Counted from the stretch's first letter, positions 19,768 through 29,380 are shown. The stretch: 64,000 nucleotides of DNA from Calothrix sp. PCC 7716 (GCF_019977735.1 NZ_AP025020.1:124001-188000), one strand, 5' to 3'. The notes: a model not told the origin generated them from the sequence alone. Numbers and translations: made by a program.

Positions 19768-20271
19768 ATGACATCGTTCAACCCAGCCGCTCAACTTCAA
19801 AAGCCTACTCTCAAAGAAGGTTCCAAGGGTGAGGCAGTTAAAGAATTACAAAGACTTTTACTAAAATATAACGTGTATATCGGTACTCCAGATGCCTGCT
19901 CTCCCGTAGGAGAAGAAGTGGTTGACGGTAACTTCGGCGCCAGAACTACAGCCGCAGTCAAAACGTTTCAAGCGCGGATGTTCTTATTACAAGACGGTAT
20001 CGTTGGTGATAGAACTTGGCGTTCATTGTTCAAAGGCGCCCCCGTTGATATGCCCACTCTCAAAAAAGGCAGCAAAGGAGATTTGGTTAAGCGCATTCAA
20101 GAAAGATTAACAGTTGCAGGTTATGAAGTTGGTAGAATTGATAGCGATTTTGGCAACAGTCTGGAAAAAGCTGTAAAACAGTTACAGAAAAACACTGGCT
20201 TGCCTATTGATGGTGTAATTGGCGACCGCACTTGGTTCGAGTTAAGCAAGCTGAATACAAACTTCTGCTAA
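19768..20271 (+). CDS. Protein with two peptidoglycan-binding domains
   Basis: This 167-residue protein consists almost entirely of two PG_binding_1 domains. The first (residues ~14-90) contains KEGSKGEAVKELQRLL and GIVGDRTWRSLF. The second (~97-165) contains KKGSKGDLVKRIQERL and GVIGDRTWFEL. This three-helix fold usually anchors cell-wall enzymes to murein. No catalytic domain and no obvious signal peptide are present, which is common for cyanobacterial stand-alone versions. No strong ribosome binding site precedes ATG 19768. It is followed by a terminator-like hairpin. Confidence 0.88.
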   Translation: MTSFNPAAQLQKPTLKEGSKGEAVKELQRLLLKYNVYIGTPDACSPVGEEVVDGNFGARTTAAVKTFQARMFLLQDGIVGDRTWRSLFKGAPVDMPTLKKGSKGDLVKRIQERLTVAGYEVGRIDSDFGNSLEKAVKQLQKNTGLPIDGVIGDRTWFELSKLNTNFC

Positions 20272-20303
20272 AATTTTTACTTGTATTATAATGTAGTATA
20301 ATT

Positions 20304-20339
20304 ATTAGGGTGCATTTGTCGTTACAGGCGCACCCTAAT
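20304..20339 (+). terminator. Hairpin after the peptidoglycan-binding gene
   Basis: ATTAGGGTGC (20304-20313) is complementary to GCACCCTAAT (20330-20339), about 33 nt after the stop codon. No long T-run follows, so the terminator role is likely but not certain. The rest of 20272-20615 shows no gene. Confidence 0.6.
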
Positions 20340-20615
20340 TGATCTTTTGCAGGCGCCCGTAGATGAGTAAACCGAAAAAGCAAAGGCAAAGCAACTTCAT
20401 TGATTTTAACTCATTTTGTACTTGTGCAAACATTATGACAACTGATTTAAATGATTGAATGTGGCGCGACAATACAGAACAGTTTCTCTCAAAGTATTGG
20501 AAACCACGTGCTAATTTTGTTTTTAAAAAGTGCTAGGTAAGATATGGCGCCAAAAGAAGGAATCGGGAGTTGGTATTTGTCACCAAAAGCGATAACGAAT
20601 GCAGCAGCCAACAAG

Positions 20616-21134
20616 TTAAGAAGCAATCTGAATGTTTTTTAACAAACTTTGCTCTCGACGTATCTTAAGTAATTCTTGCTTATAGAAATCATCTAAAGCC
20701 GCAACAAATTTTCCATCAACAAGTTTAATTCCTAGTGCATCAAGCGCACTGAGAAAGTTCAAAAAACTAGCATTATGATAGCTTTTATCCTCAAATGCTT
20801 TGATTTCATCAAGTGTGTGGTCGCTTAAAGCTGCTAGTTCTTCTTGGGTGATTTTAAATGCTATTCTGGCTTTAATTAATAAGTCAGGTAAGTAATTAAG
20901 ATTTTCTATTTCTAAGACAATTGCTTTATCTGGGTCGTGGGCAACTAATGCTTCATATTCTTCTATTTCTGCAACCAATTTGAGCCGCAGTGCATCGTTA
21001 GAATCTTGTATTAACTGCCAACTATCAGGGTCTTTTAATCTTTTTTCATCATTGGCTCTTAACTTCCGGTTAGCCTCGGCAAATTTGTAAGCCCATTCTT
21101 TGGAATATGTGAGTTGAGAATCATCTTTTATCAT
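20616..21134 (-). CDS. HTH (XRE-like) protein, probable antitoxin partner
   Basis: ATG 21134 is preceded by GGAG at 8 nt, and its ATGA overlaps the stop codon of the upstream gene, so the two are translationally coupled; the GTG at 21143 is rejected. The ~172-residue protein starts with a charged helical region (AYKFAEANRKLRANDEKRL) and contains a degenerate XRE-type helix-turn-helix (LLIKARIAFKITQEELAAL, then LNFLSALDALGIKL) at about residues 100-155. Such HTH proteins next to nucleotidyltransferase-like proteins are often antitoxins and autoregulators. The role here is inferred from that arrangement. Confidence 0.7.
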   Translation of the reverse strand: MIKDDSQLTYSKEWAYKFAEANRKLRANDEKRLKDPDSWQLIQDSNDALRLKLVAEIEEYEALVAHDPDKAIVLEIENLNYLPDLLIKARIAFKITQEELAALSDHTLDEIKAFEDKSYHNASFLNFLSALDALGIKLVDGKFVAALDDFYKQELLKIRREQSLLKNIQIAS

Positions 21135-21571
21135 GGCGACCACTCCAATAAATTAATTGCTATAATACCTTTACGGTTTTGTTTTCTATCGCGCTGAAAA
21201 AACTCTATTGATATTGTATCATCTACGGGTTGATCGGATGGGTATATTTCGCCTCTATACTTAACTTTTTGTGCAGCGCTCTCAGAGAACCTTAATATTA
21301 GTGGTGCATTTTCTTTCAAGTATTCCATATCTACATCATCAGTATCCCAACAAGCATCAAAATCATTGGGCGATGGTTCGCTTGTTACGAAGGAACCATT
21401 GATGTAAAAAATGCGACACCCAGCATTCTTTAAATCTGCCATTATTAATTCCATATTTTGAATCATTGTATTGCGTTTGCGCGTATAGCCAAACCGTTCT
21501 TTAAACTCATCCCAATAGCAAAAATGCACGCCAGGTGGTAAATTTCCATTCGGTTCAAAATTCGGAATCAT
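21131..21571 (-). CDS. DUF6932-family nucleotidyltransferase-like protein (putative toxin)
   Basis: A 146-residue protein with the layout I associate with DUF6932: an N-terminal LPPGVHFCYWDEFKERFG segment and a core GSFVTSEPSPNDFDACWD (residues ~60-77). The latter fits the GS-x(n)-DxD metal-binding signature of the polymerase-beta nucleotidyltransferase superfamily. It overlaps the downstream HTH gene by 4 nt (ATGA). Small nucleotidyltransferases paired with HTH genes are known as toxin or defence modules (for example MNT-type and AbiEii-type). Toxicity is inferred only. It lies 135 nt downstream of the pPIWI_RE operon on the same strand, so read-through is possible. Confidence 0.72.
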   Translation of the reverse strand: MIPNFEPNGNLPPGVHFCYWDEFKERFGYTRKRNTMIQNMELIMADLKNAGCRIFYINGSFVTSEPSPNDFDACWDTDDVDMEYLKENAPLILRFSESAAQKVKYRGEIYPSDQPVDDTISIEFFQRDRKQNRKGIIAINLLEWSP

Positions 21572-21706
21572 TAGTTAATTAAAGCACCCAGGAACTGATA
21601 CAAAAAGTATACCATCAACTAATAATTATTGAGTCAAAAATATTTTCTTAATAATGTTGTCGCCCCTTCAGTCCCTATAAGCATAGGAGAATGCGGGTAC
21701 AATACA

Positions 21707-24436
21707 TTAGTTATCATCTTCCGCCTCTACATTATCTGATTCTTCCATATCCCTAGCACTAACAGCATACTCCGATGCCAGCGTAGCAAACCGGAAAGGT
21801 AAAGGCAAAGAAACCTCATTTGCAAAATAAGGCCAACGGTCTCTAAGATTATGCACAAAAGAAGCTAACTTCTCATCATCTATACCCGGACAATAAACAA
21901 CAGCAATTTCCAGCGCTCTAGGATTACCATGTTGTAAAGCACCATTATCCAAGCGAGATTGTTTTTTCTGCAAAGTACTAGTACCTTGTTCAGTATTTAA
22001 AAGTTTCCTAATACTCAAATAAAGCACGGCGCCATTATCACAAACATTCTCCCAAGCATACAAACCACTAGTTCTACTACCAAAAGAATTCTTAACAATA
22101 CTCACAGGGACTTCATAACTACTACCAAAAGTACGCAACCGCACCAACCATAAACGATTATACTCATCCGACGCCATATCTCGTTTAAGTTCATCAGGTA
22201 ATTTATGAAATTGCAACTGAGGATTCTTTAACCATTTTAAAACACCGCGCGCATTTTGAGCCTCTACCATAAATAATACACGTGGTAACTTATCCCCCTT
22301 AATAGGAGTACCCAAACATTCGCGCAAGCGTTCGGCAACAAATTTATTAATTAATGGCGCATCTTTAGATTCTTCTTCATCCTCACCAGCTTGATAATCT
22401 AAAAAATCAGGATTCCATTTTACAGTCAGCAAAGACGAAAGTGCTTCTGGATAAGATAACCAATCTTTAGTATAAGGAGTAGTAGCTTCGACTTTACCCG
22501 TCACAGGATTAACTCGCACTATTAAAACCACAGTCGAAGGTAAATTATTAGCAGTTGTTTTTCGAGTACGACGCAAAACATAAAAGCAAGTCAACCAAGT
22601 ATTTTCATCAACACCATCTCTATCCAAATCAATTAACGGAACAGGTAAAACTCCAAACTGCCGTAACAAATCAGATACAGCTTTTTGAACACGATTATCA
22701 GCATCTCTTGTTACATACGAAGAACCATCTTTTTTAGACTTAGTTAAAGCGTGAATATGCTGATTAATATATCCAGCTTTCATGGCGCCTATACGCAGCG
22801 CAAGTTTAGGGTCTAACTCCGAAATAAAAGGTTTAGGCTTAATCTCAATAATGGCGCCACTCAAACATTTCGCTTTAGGCAAAGACGAAATTATCTCCTG
22901 AACACGTCTTTCCACACAAAAAATACGTTTTTGCTGACGATTATTACCTTCAACAGTAGGGTCATCAAAATCAAAGAGCTTAGTAAGTTCACCAACATGC
23001 TTACTTATAATAAGTATATCACCACAAATACCTTTATAAATAGTTTTAGATTCAAATTCCGACCCTTCTAAAACAACACCCTTCTTCAGCAACAACACCC
23101 GACAAATTTCAACTATCAACTCATCACGACAACCTTCAGTCTCCCACAAAATTAATATAGTACATAAATCTTCCTCCCCTCTCCCTGAAGACTCTTCAGG
23201 CGAGAAATTCATAAAAGTAGCAGGCGCCGCTATTTCCGGTCGCAGTATAGGAGCAGATGTCCTCTCCCAAAATTGAGCTATTTGACCCGACTTCTTGTTA
23301 GGAAAAGACACCTTAACAGCTTCACCAACTCGACGCAGCGGAAAATTATCCTGCTCAATCCGGGTTAAAATAGCACTATCTAAACTCGCCAAATCAAGCG
23401 GACTAACACCTGCAAGGCAAAGTAAACTGCTACGATGTCGATTATCATAAGCAATAGCAGCTTGTATATTACATGGTTCTTCACCTACTCCCGACCAATT
23501 ATAAATAGGAGTACTAGCTAATATATTTGGTTCCGGCAAAATAGAATCATTAATTCTCAGCAACTCATTAATAGCGTTAGACCATCTTGCTTCTCTACCA
23601 TCTTCCGTATTAACTTGTTTAATAGATAAAGGCATAAAACAAAACGGAAAACTCTTACCATCCAACCAGCGTCTATCATCACCAACATAAACAGTGGCGC
23701 CACGGTATGGTATATTCAAAGGCTCAGTCATCCAGCGTCGAACCGAAAGTTGATGGTAAATAATAGGTTCATGGCGCCAGGGAACAGTTTGCAGTTTAAA
23801 ATGAATCACAAACGAAACATACACAGTACCAACTGTTTTTTGATACTTAATCATCTGAACAGGATGTGGAGGCCAAGACATAAGCTCGGCGCCTTTATTT
23901 AAATTCACAACCCGGTAAAATCTTAACTGGTACTGATTATCAACACCAAAATTAACTACTGGATTTTTCAAAAACTCAGCAGCCAAAAAATCAGGAATAG
24001 CTTGAAAACGAATATCAACATTATCTAAAGGTAAAATAACAGGTTTATCTTCCCATTGCCAAATACTATCATCAAGATTATCAAGAATAGACTCCAACTC
24101 ATCACCCAAACAACCAAACTCTTCTCGTAACCAATCTTTAATAAAACTTGGTAAATCAAACAAATCAGCACGAGAATTAGCTAGCAACCAACTCACACAA
24201 GGACGTTGCCAACCATTACGTTCAGCCTTAATAATATTAGGAAAGCAAACAGAAATAATCCGGTCGAGCGAGTAAACAGGAACCGATGGATAACCTCTAC
24301 CAAGTAGCCTAACACGTTTTTGCGTCAAAGACTTAGCAACTTGTTGCCAAGACACAGGAACAACAAGCGAAAAAAGTTCATATTTTGTATCAGAAGTAAA
24401 TTCCCAAGCACCAGTCAGAATAGTTTTAGTTGCCAT
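21707..24436 (-). CDS. pPIWI_RE protein (prokaryotic PIWI/Argonaute-like, RE class)
   Basis: This 909-residue protein is last in a three-gene operon. Its N-terminal half matches what I know of the pPIWI_RE family, with YRGATVYVGDDRRWLDGKSF (~230-255) and FCFMPLSIKQ after it. A central part may hold a MID-like domain. The C-terminal half is RNase H/PIWI-like, with LALRIGAMKAGYINQH, RVQKAVSDLLRQFGV, VVLIVRVNPVTGKVEATTP, LPRVLFMVEAQNARG and AVVYCPGIDDEK. Burroughs, Iyer and Aravind (2013) described this family beside a DinG-type helicase and a restriction-endonuclease-like protein and proposed a role in inter-genomic conflict. ATG 24436 overlaps the helicase stop by 11 nt, indicating coupling. 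Catalytic competence of the PIWI site was not established by eye. Confidence 0.85.
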   Translation of the reverse strand: MATKTILTGAWEFTSDTKYELFSLVVPVSWQQVAKSLTQKRVRLLGRGYPSVPVYSLDRIISVCFPNIIKAERNGWQRPCVSWLLANSRADLFDLPSFIKDWLREEFGCLGDELESILDNLDDSIWQWEDKPVILPLDNVDIRFQAIPDFLAAEFLKNPVVNFGVDNQYQLRFYRVVNLNKGAELMSWPPHPVQMIKYQKTVGTVYVSFVIHFKLQTVPWRHEPIIYHQLSVRRWMTEPLNIPYRGATVYVGDDRRWLDGKSFPFCFMPLSIKQVNTEDGREARWSNAINELLRINDSILPEPNILASTPIYNWSGVGEEPCNIQAAIAYDNRHRSSLLCLAGVSPLDLASLDSAILTRIEQDNFPLRRVGEAVKVSFPNKKSGQIAQFWERTSAPILRPEIAAPATFMNFSPEESSGRGEEDLCTILILWETEGCRDELIVEICRVLLLKKGVVLEGSEFESKTIYKGICGDILIISKHVGELTKLFDFDDPTVEGNNRQQKRIFCVERRVQEIISSLPKAKCLSGAIIEIKPKPFISELDPKLALRIGAMKAGYINQHIHALTKSKKDGSSYVTRDADNRVQKAVSDLLRQFGVLPVPLIDLDRDGVDENTWLTCFYVLRRTRKTTANNLPSTVVLIVRVNPVTGKVEATTPYTKDWLSYPEALSSLLTVKWNPDFLDYQAGEDEEESKDAPLINKFVAERLRECLGTPIKGDKLPRVLFMVEAQNARGVLKWLKNPQLQFHKLPDELKRDMASDEYNRLWLVRLRTFGSSYEVPVSIVKNSFGSRTSGLYAWENVCDNGAVLYLSIRKLLNTEQGTSTLQKKQSRLDNGALQHGNPRALEIAVVYCPGIDDEKLASFVHNLRDRWPYFANEVSLPLPFRFATLASEYAVSARDMEESDNVEAEDDN

Positions 24437-27400
24437 AATAAAATCCGTTATCTTTCATTTTGCTAAGTGCATTAAAAAAGGCGCCATACAAAGACCTAGC
24501 AATACTCCCCTCCCAAGGACTCTTACCCGATGCCTCAATAGCAACCTCAAGCTCCTTAATAATGCCAACCAAAAGCGAAGTAACCTCACTATCAACCTCA
24601 CCCTTAGCAGACAAAGGAGCAAACTTAGCATCCAGAAAATGAACAATACAAGGAACACCACCTCTAACCAGGCGCCCAATAATTTGCCAAATACTAACCA
24701 ACTGACTCCAGCAAAGTACAGAACGTTCATCAGGAGTTAATTGTTTAAAAGACATAGCACGACAATTTAAATCAAGCATCTTTAACACAGCATTGTGGTA
24801 AAACTCTTGTTCAACACTTGTTAAATTCATATCGCTAAAACTAACCGAAGCAAAGTTTTGTAAAGCCCAATCATTAAGTTGTCGTACAGTAGTTTGCCAG
24901 TCATCAGGAACAGGCATAGGTCTACTGAGAAATATAGCGGCGCCAAACGCAGCAATTTTATCCTCATTAAGGATATTATGACCTCGTTCCAACGCCATCA
25001 AAGGCGCCACAACAATTTGGATAGGAAGTTTTGCAACATTTCTAGCTTCACTGCGACGTATACCATCTAAACCAGATGGAGCATTATCACGACGTAAAGT
25101 AACGATACCTTCAATATTTTCTACGCGGTAGAGAGGTTTTAAAATTGACACAACCAACTCTGCCTCATCGTAGCTATTTGTAATAATAAGTAAACGTTGA
25201 CGGTCATTCCAGCGTTTTGGGTCTTGTTGCTGTAACTCCTTTAAAGTATCAAATAAATTAGTTAGAAAACTTTTTGTTTGCTTATCACCACGAGCAATAG
25301 CTTTAACCATTTCATCAACCGCTCTCTTTCGGTCAGCAGGTGGAAGTCCTGATAAAGCAATAGGCTTTCCTACTGTATTAAGTTTAGGACTAAAATGAAA
25401 AACACTTTCACCAATACCAGCATCACCAGCCATATTATTATCACTTGCAGGTTCTAGCAATATCGTCGGTCTTTCTCGAATATGGTAAGCGGGAGAACCA
25501 GGAGCATAACTAGTACCCGAAATTAATATAGTATGTGGACCATCCCAATTATCAGCTGCATAAAGTTTAGGAAAATTTAGCAGTAAATAACGACCAACAC
25601 CAACATAACGAAAGTACTCTAACTTGCCCCCCGTATAACCACGACCGCGCGTATATCTAAACCCTAAAATATTGCCAACAGGTGAAGATGGCACAACCGG
25701 GAGATAATCGCGCGGTGGACGGTACACTAAAGACAAGCTAGTATCATGCATGTCAAGAACCTTCACGCGCAACAAAGCATTAAGGTTATCAACTAAAAAG
25801 CCAAGTCTATCATTAAGTACAGTTACCAAAATTGCTAGGTGTACATGATGTGTAAGCTCTTCAAAATTAGTTTTATCAGGAATTGGAATTTCTTCAGATA
25901 CTAGCCATTTACGTAACCAGTCAGCAACATTAGTTAACGCCCTAGCATCAGAGTCCGCACTTAATATACTAAAAGCCAGGTCAGAAAGTTCTCCTCCCTG
26001 TTTTTGATTAAGAGGCGCCTGCAAAAACTTCTCCAACGGCTGCATAATTTTTTTACGACGCAGACGTGCTTGTTCTGCCGACACAGACTCACTTTGATTA
26101 CCCTTTATTTTACTACGTTGTGTACGCTTCTGTTTAGGTAACGCCTCATCGTCTTCTTTTGGTTCTAAAATATCGCGGATAATATGAGCAAACAGCGAAC
26201 GACCCGTAAAAGGCTGATGTCCTATCCACTCTACAAGCTTAGGCTGATTATATAATCGTGGCAGAATCAAATCAGCCGCAATTTGAGCGTAGTCATTAGC
26301 TCTTTTAGCAACAGCAACAAGTTCAGCCGACATATTACGACGGTCAGAATTATAAATAGCATTTGCAAACTTAAGCCCCAATTTATTTAACAAAGAATTT
26401 CCAGAAGCATCAACCAACACCTCATCAGGGGCGCCAGCTTCATCAAACTGCACCTGAACTCTATCAGCCTCATCAACAAACAAAAAATCACACTCACGAT
26501 AAACAGCTTCAGCAAAAGTCAACCTTTCTTCAAAAACTTGTCTAGGAACGCGCGTATGAATAAAACTAGCTGGCGTTAACACCCAGACCTTGGCAGTCGC
26601 TAAATCTCTTTCGAGTTGATGACGCGGGCACCTATAATATAAAGGACACGTATGCTTATTAGCATCGTACTCAAAATCATCCAATTCCTCATCATCATCT
26701 ATATTAGTATTGGAATTAGAGTTACCTTTTTGAGTAGTAACAGCTTGTTTATAAAGATGATGACAAGGTTCCTCCCCAAAATCCCACTTATCCTCAGACT
26801 GCACCAAAGCAAGTAACGGACAAACAGGGCTAAACCAACGCCATGCAGAATGTACTGCTCCGTGTTCTATTTCCTCACCTTCAGTCATCAAAATCGATTC
26901 ATAAACCTTCTCTAAATGCTCCGAACGATTACTACTTCCTAAAACAGGCGCCGCCGAAACATCCAAACCATCACAAAACAGCGAAGCCAAACGAACCGCC
27001 GCCGCAACATCATTAACAAGCAGCGCACAACGATAACCCTGAGACGCAAAATTATAAATAAGAACCTCTAACAACGTTGATTTACCAACATTCAATAAAC
27101 CAACAATATGAACCAACTGCTCCAAATTAACGGGAGCATCAGGATGTTCAAACCGAAAATCATCTATTGCCGCATCATATACCTTAATAGCAATACCTTT
27201 CAAACGGTCGTAATAATTTTGCTTCTCATACCCAACTCGCTTCAATTTCTCATCCATTTCTTGCGCCACAGCCAGCAAATGATTCCAAGTAAAAGAATGA
27301 GAAGGATTATAACTAGCGCGAGTACGACTTAACTTAATTAGCGGTTTAGGCGCCGACTGTGCAACAGCTTCCGGAATATTAATTGGAACTTCCACAGTCG

Positions 27401-27929
27401 TATGATTCTTATGAGACTTAGCAAACCAATAACCAGTAGTCGCCAATTTAACCTTATGTTTCTTATGTGGCGGAGTAGCCAATAAAGTTTGACGGTACAC
27501 CTGCAAACGTTGAGGAAAAGTACTAGAAGGAATTAACTTAGGAACATCACCCACCTCAGCCAAGCGAAACACCCTCAAAATTTCTGGTAACTTCATGTAC
27601 TCATTTAAACAGCGTTCCCATTGTTTACCCTTACGACGAAAAAGGTAAAAACGCGCCACTTGTACAAGGCGCCAGTTCTTATCACTAGATAACGCCGCAA
27701 CAGGAAAACGATATCCCAACAACAAAGCAGATACTGAAGCTGCCGACTCACTTGGCGCCACCTGCATCAACAAAGTTAAACCCAACTCCACATCAACAAT
27801 AAGTTGAGCCAGCCGAGAAACTTCTTTTTTGACATCAGCATCACCCATATCCTCAACATAAACCTTCAAATCATGCGACTTTCTCAAAGCCTCACATATA
27901 GACTTACTCCACTCGGAAATATCACGCAT
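24426..27929 (-). CDS. DinG-like superfamily 2 helicase of the pPIWI_RE island
   Basis: A 1,167-residue helicase. Landmarks are a P-loop LLNVGKSTLLE (~residue 278), a DEAD-like Walker B FVDEADRVQ (~486) and a C-terminal QIIGRLVRGG (~1,083), equivalent to motif VI. Between the first two lie four cysteines (SPVCPLL, EEPCHHL, HTCPLYYRCPRH, ~368-432), placed like the Fe-S cluster cysteines of the XPD/DinG group. The first ~270 residues and an insertion around 590-660 (charged, KQKRTQRSKIKGNQ) are island-specific. ATG 27929 has GGAGG 8 nt upstream. It lies 70 nt after the endonuclease gene, with a dispersed repeat between, and overlaps the pPIWI_RE start. Presumably it unwinds nucleic acid for the PIWI protein or nuclease. 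Confidence 0.88.
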   Translation of the reverse strand: MRDISEWSKSICEALRKSHDLKVYVEDMGDADVKKEVSRLAQLIVDVELGLTLLMQVAPSESAASVSALLLGYRFPVAALSSDKNWRLVQVARFYLFRRKGKQWERCLNEYMKLPEILRVFRLAEVGDVPKLIPSSTFPQRLQVYRQTLLATPPHKKHKVKLATTGYWFAKSHKNHTTVEVPINIPEAVAQSAPKPLIKLSRTRASYNPSHSFTWNHLLAVAQEMDEKLKRVGYEKQNYYDRLKGIAIKVYDAAIDDFRFEHPDAPVNLEQLVHIVGLLNVGKSTLLEVLIYNFASQGYRCALLVNDVAAAVRLASLFCDGLDVSAAPVLGSSNRSEHLEKVYESILMTEGEEIEHGAVHSAWRWFSPVCPLLALVQSEDKWDFGEEPCHHLYKQAVTTQKGNSNSNTNIDDDEELDDFEYDANKHTCPLYYRCPRHQLERDLATAKVWVLTPASFIHTRVPRQVFEERLTFAEAVYRECDFLFVDEADRVQVQFDEAGAPDEVLVDASGNSLLNKLGLKFANAIYNSDRRNMSAELVAVAKRANDYAQIAADLILPRLYNQPKLVEWIGHQPFTGRSLFAHIIRDILEPKEDDEALPKQKRTQRSKIKGNQSESVSAEQARLRRKKIMQPLEKFLQAPLNQKQGGELSDLAFSILSADSDARALTNVADWLRKWLVSEEIPIPDKTNFEELTHHVHLAILVTVLNDRLGFLVDNLNALLRVKVLDMHDTSLSLVYRPPRDYLPVVPSSPVGNILGFRYTRGRGYTGGKLEYFRYVGVGRYLLLNFPKLYAADNWDGPHTILISGTSYAPGSPAYHIRERPTILLEPASDNNMAGDAGIGESVFHFSPKLNTVGKPIALSGLPPADRKRAVDEMVKAIARGDKQTKSFLTNLFDTLKELQQQDPKRWNDRQRLLIITNSYDEAELVVSILKPLYRVENIEGIVTLRRDNAPSGLDGIRRSEARNVAKLPIQIVVAPLMALERGHNILNEDKIAAFGAAIFLSRPMPVPDDWQTTVRQLNDWALQNFASVSFSDMNLTSVEQEFYHNAVLKMLDLNCRAMSFKQLTPDERSVLCWSQLVSIWQIIGRLVRGGVPCIVHFLDAKFAPLSAKGEVDSEVTSLLVGIIKELEVAIEASGKSPWEGSIARSLYGAFFNALSKMKDNGFYYGN

Positions 27930-27940
27930 AACTTTCCCCT

Positions 27941-27989
27941 CCTCTCTTCCTCTCTTCCTTTGTGCCCTTTGTGTCCTTTGTGGTTCATT
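27941..27989. repeat. Dispersed intergenic repeat (CACAAAGGACACAAAG family)
   Basis: A minus-strand copy of the ACCACAAAGGACACAAAGGGCA-like family also seen near 37.9-38.0, 42.9 and 51.2 kb. It sits inside the pPIWI_RE operon, between the endonuclease and helicase genes, and places part of the helicase leader in repeat DNA. Confidence 0.65.
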
Positions 27990-27999
27990 TCACCAAACT

Positions 28000-29310
28000 T
28001 CACTTTTTATTTAAAATTGCAGCAGCCTCAGAAAGAACCTCCCCAACCAACATCAACCGAACACCATTTAACTCAGGTTCCAAACGTTGACGTTCCACAG
28101 CAATTCTTAGTACAGACTCTCGCTCCGAAGGAAAAACAACAAAAGTTTGACTAGCATCTAACCGAAAATCAACCGCGCGCAAACGCTCCTCATCCAAATA
28201 AGACCAATCTTTAACATCAATAGCCCAGCGAACCTTCTTACTAAACTCAACCAGCAAATCAAACTCATCAATATCAGGCCACAAAGTAACCCTAACACCC
28301 ATCTTCATCAACTCCTCAGCCAATTTAACTTCCCAAAGACCAGGTAAAGTACCATACCTATGTACCCCAGGAGTAACAACTTTAAAATTCTCAGCTTCAA
28401 CTCTACTTACCAACTTCACCTCTCTTGCCGGAAGCTTTGCGCTTAACTGTTCGCAAGTCATATTGCGACAACTAAAAGAATTATCAGGGCGCCGACGCAT
28501 CACATACTTACACCTAGGACAAAAATGATAAACATCCTCACTCGCAAAATCAACCAAATCTATGTACACCTGGAGTAAAAAATCTTTCAAAGGTCTAAGT
28601 TGAGAAGAAGATAAAAGACGACGAAACTCAGCATAAGGTAAAACCGGATTCTCAATAATCAGCTTTCGGAACACACGATAAGCACCGTCCAACTGGTTTT
28701 CCCGACAGTACCGTAAAACATCTTCCAAAACCTTCTCTTGCACCTGCCTTTCCACATCAGACCCCGTAACCTGCCACTGAAGAGCAAATTCAGAAACCGT
28801 ACCATCCTCAACAAAAGAAACTTCAGACGAAAGATTTTTAATATTTTTTGCAGGCTTCCACTCCACAACAGGATTTTTCGCCCACTCAAAAAACTCCGGC
28901 AAATTAGCAGGTGCCTCCTCATCCCCAGACAGCAAAGAAGTCAAATACATTCTCGACATCCCCATGCGAAGCGACGAAGGAATACTAGAACGTTCCTCCG
29001 GCTTACGCTTCTCCCACTCAACCAAACCAGTAGCCAAATACTGTAAAGTTTCCGTCACCGAAACATCTCTTCCAGCATCATCCTCCACATCACCATGTAT
29101 CAAACGAAGACTACGCCCAACATTATCCTCCCACTCAACATCAATAGCCCGCATCGACTGCAACCAACGCTGCAAAGTCGCCCTTTGACGAGGTTGCATA
29201 CCCAACTCAACACACAACTCCTCTAAAGTCGGCGCCTCCTTATGTACGCGAAACCACTCATGTAGCGCCGCCAAAATCTTATCTCGATGCTTGGTAACTT
29301 TAGCCGCCAT
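28000..29310 (-). CDS. Restriction-endonuclease-like protein of the pPIWI_RE island
   Basis: ATG 29310 is preceded by GGAGGAA at 7 nt; the longer frame to 29370 is rejected. The ~436-residue protein has three parts. First is an N-terminal winged-helix-like region (APTLEELCVELGMQPRQ). Second is a zinc-ribbon FCPRCKYVMRRRPDNSFSC followed by MTCEQL (~255-285, four cysteines). Third is a C-terminal PD-(D/E)XK-like core: LWEVKLAEELMKMG, the acidic DIDEFDLLVEF (~349), then WAIDVKDW (~363), where D-x-K replaces the usual E-x-K. This fits the REase component described for pPIWI_RE three-gene islands. It is first in the operon, so it sets transcription of all three genes. Confidence 0.85.
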   Translation of the reverse strand: MAAKVTKHRDKILAALHEWFRVHKEAPTLEELCVELGMQPRQRATLQRWLQSMRAIDVEWEDNVGRSLRLIHGDVEDDAGRDVSVTETLQYLATGLVEWEKRKPEERSSIPSSLRMGMSRMYLTSLLSGDEEAPANLPEFFEWAKNPVVEWKPAKNIKNLSSEVSFVEDGTVSEFALQWQVTGSDVERQVQEKVLEDVLRYCRENQLDGAYRVFRKLIIENPVLPYAEFRRLLSSSQLRPLKDFLLQVYIDLVDFASEDVYHFCPRCKYVMRRRPDNSFSCRNMTCEQLSAKLPAREVKLVSRVEAENFKVVTPGVHRYGTLPGLWEVKLAEELMKMGVRVTLWPDIDEFDLLVEFSKKVRWAIDVKDWSYLDEERLRAVDFRLDASQTFVVFPSERESVLRIAVERQRLEPELNGVRLMLVGEVLSEAAAILNKK

Positions 29311-29380
29311 CGAACTTCCTCCAATATGTGAGGTTTGACTAATTGTGGCGCCTGTCCTGACACAAGTCAACTAGATTTTG

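Noticed and set aside
24455-24730. 91-codon frame inside the helicase gene
   Set aside because: A shadow of the helicase in another frame, Leu/Val-rich without a ribosome binding site.
24426-27929. Housekeeping DinG repair helicase
   Set aside because: Much longer than DinG, with extra domains and operon overlap with a PIWI gene.
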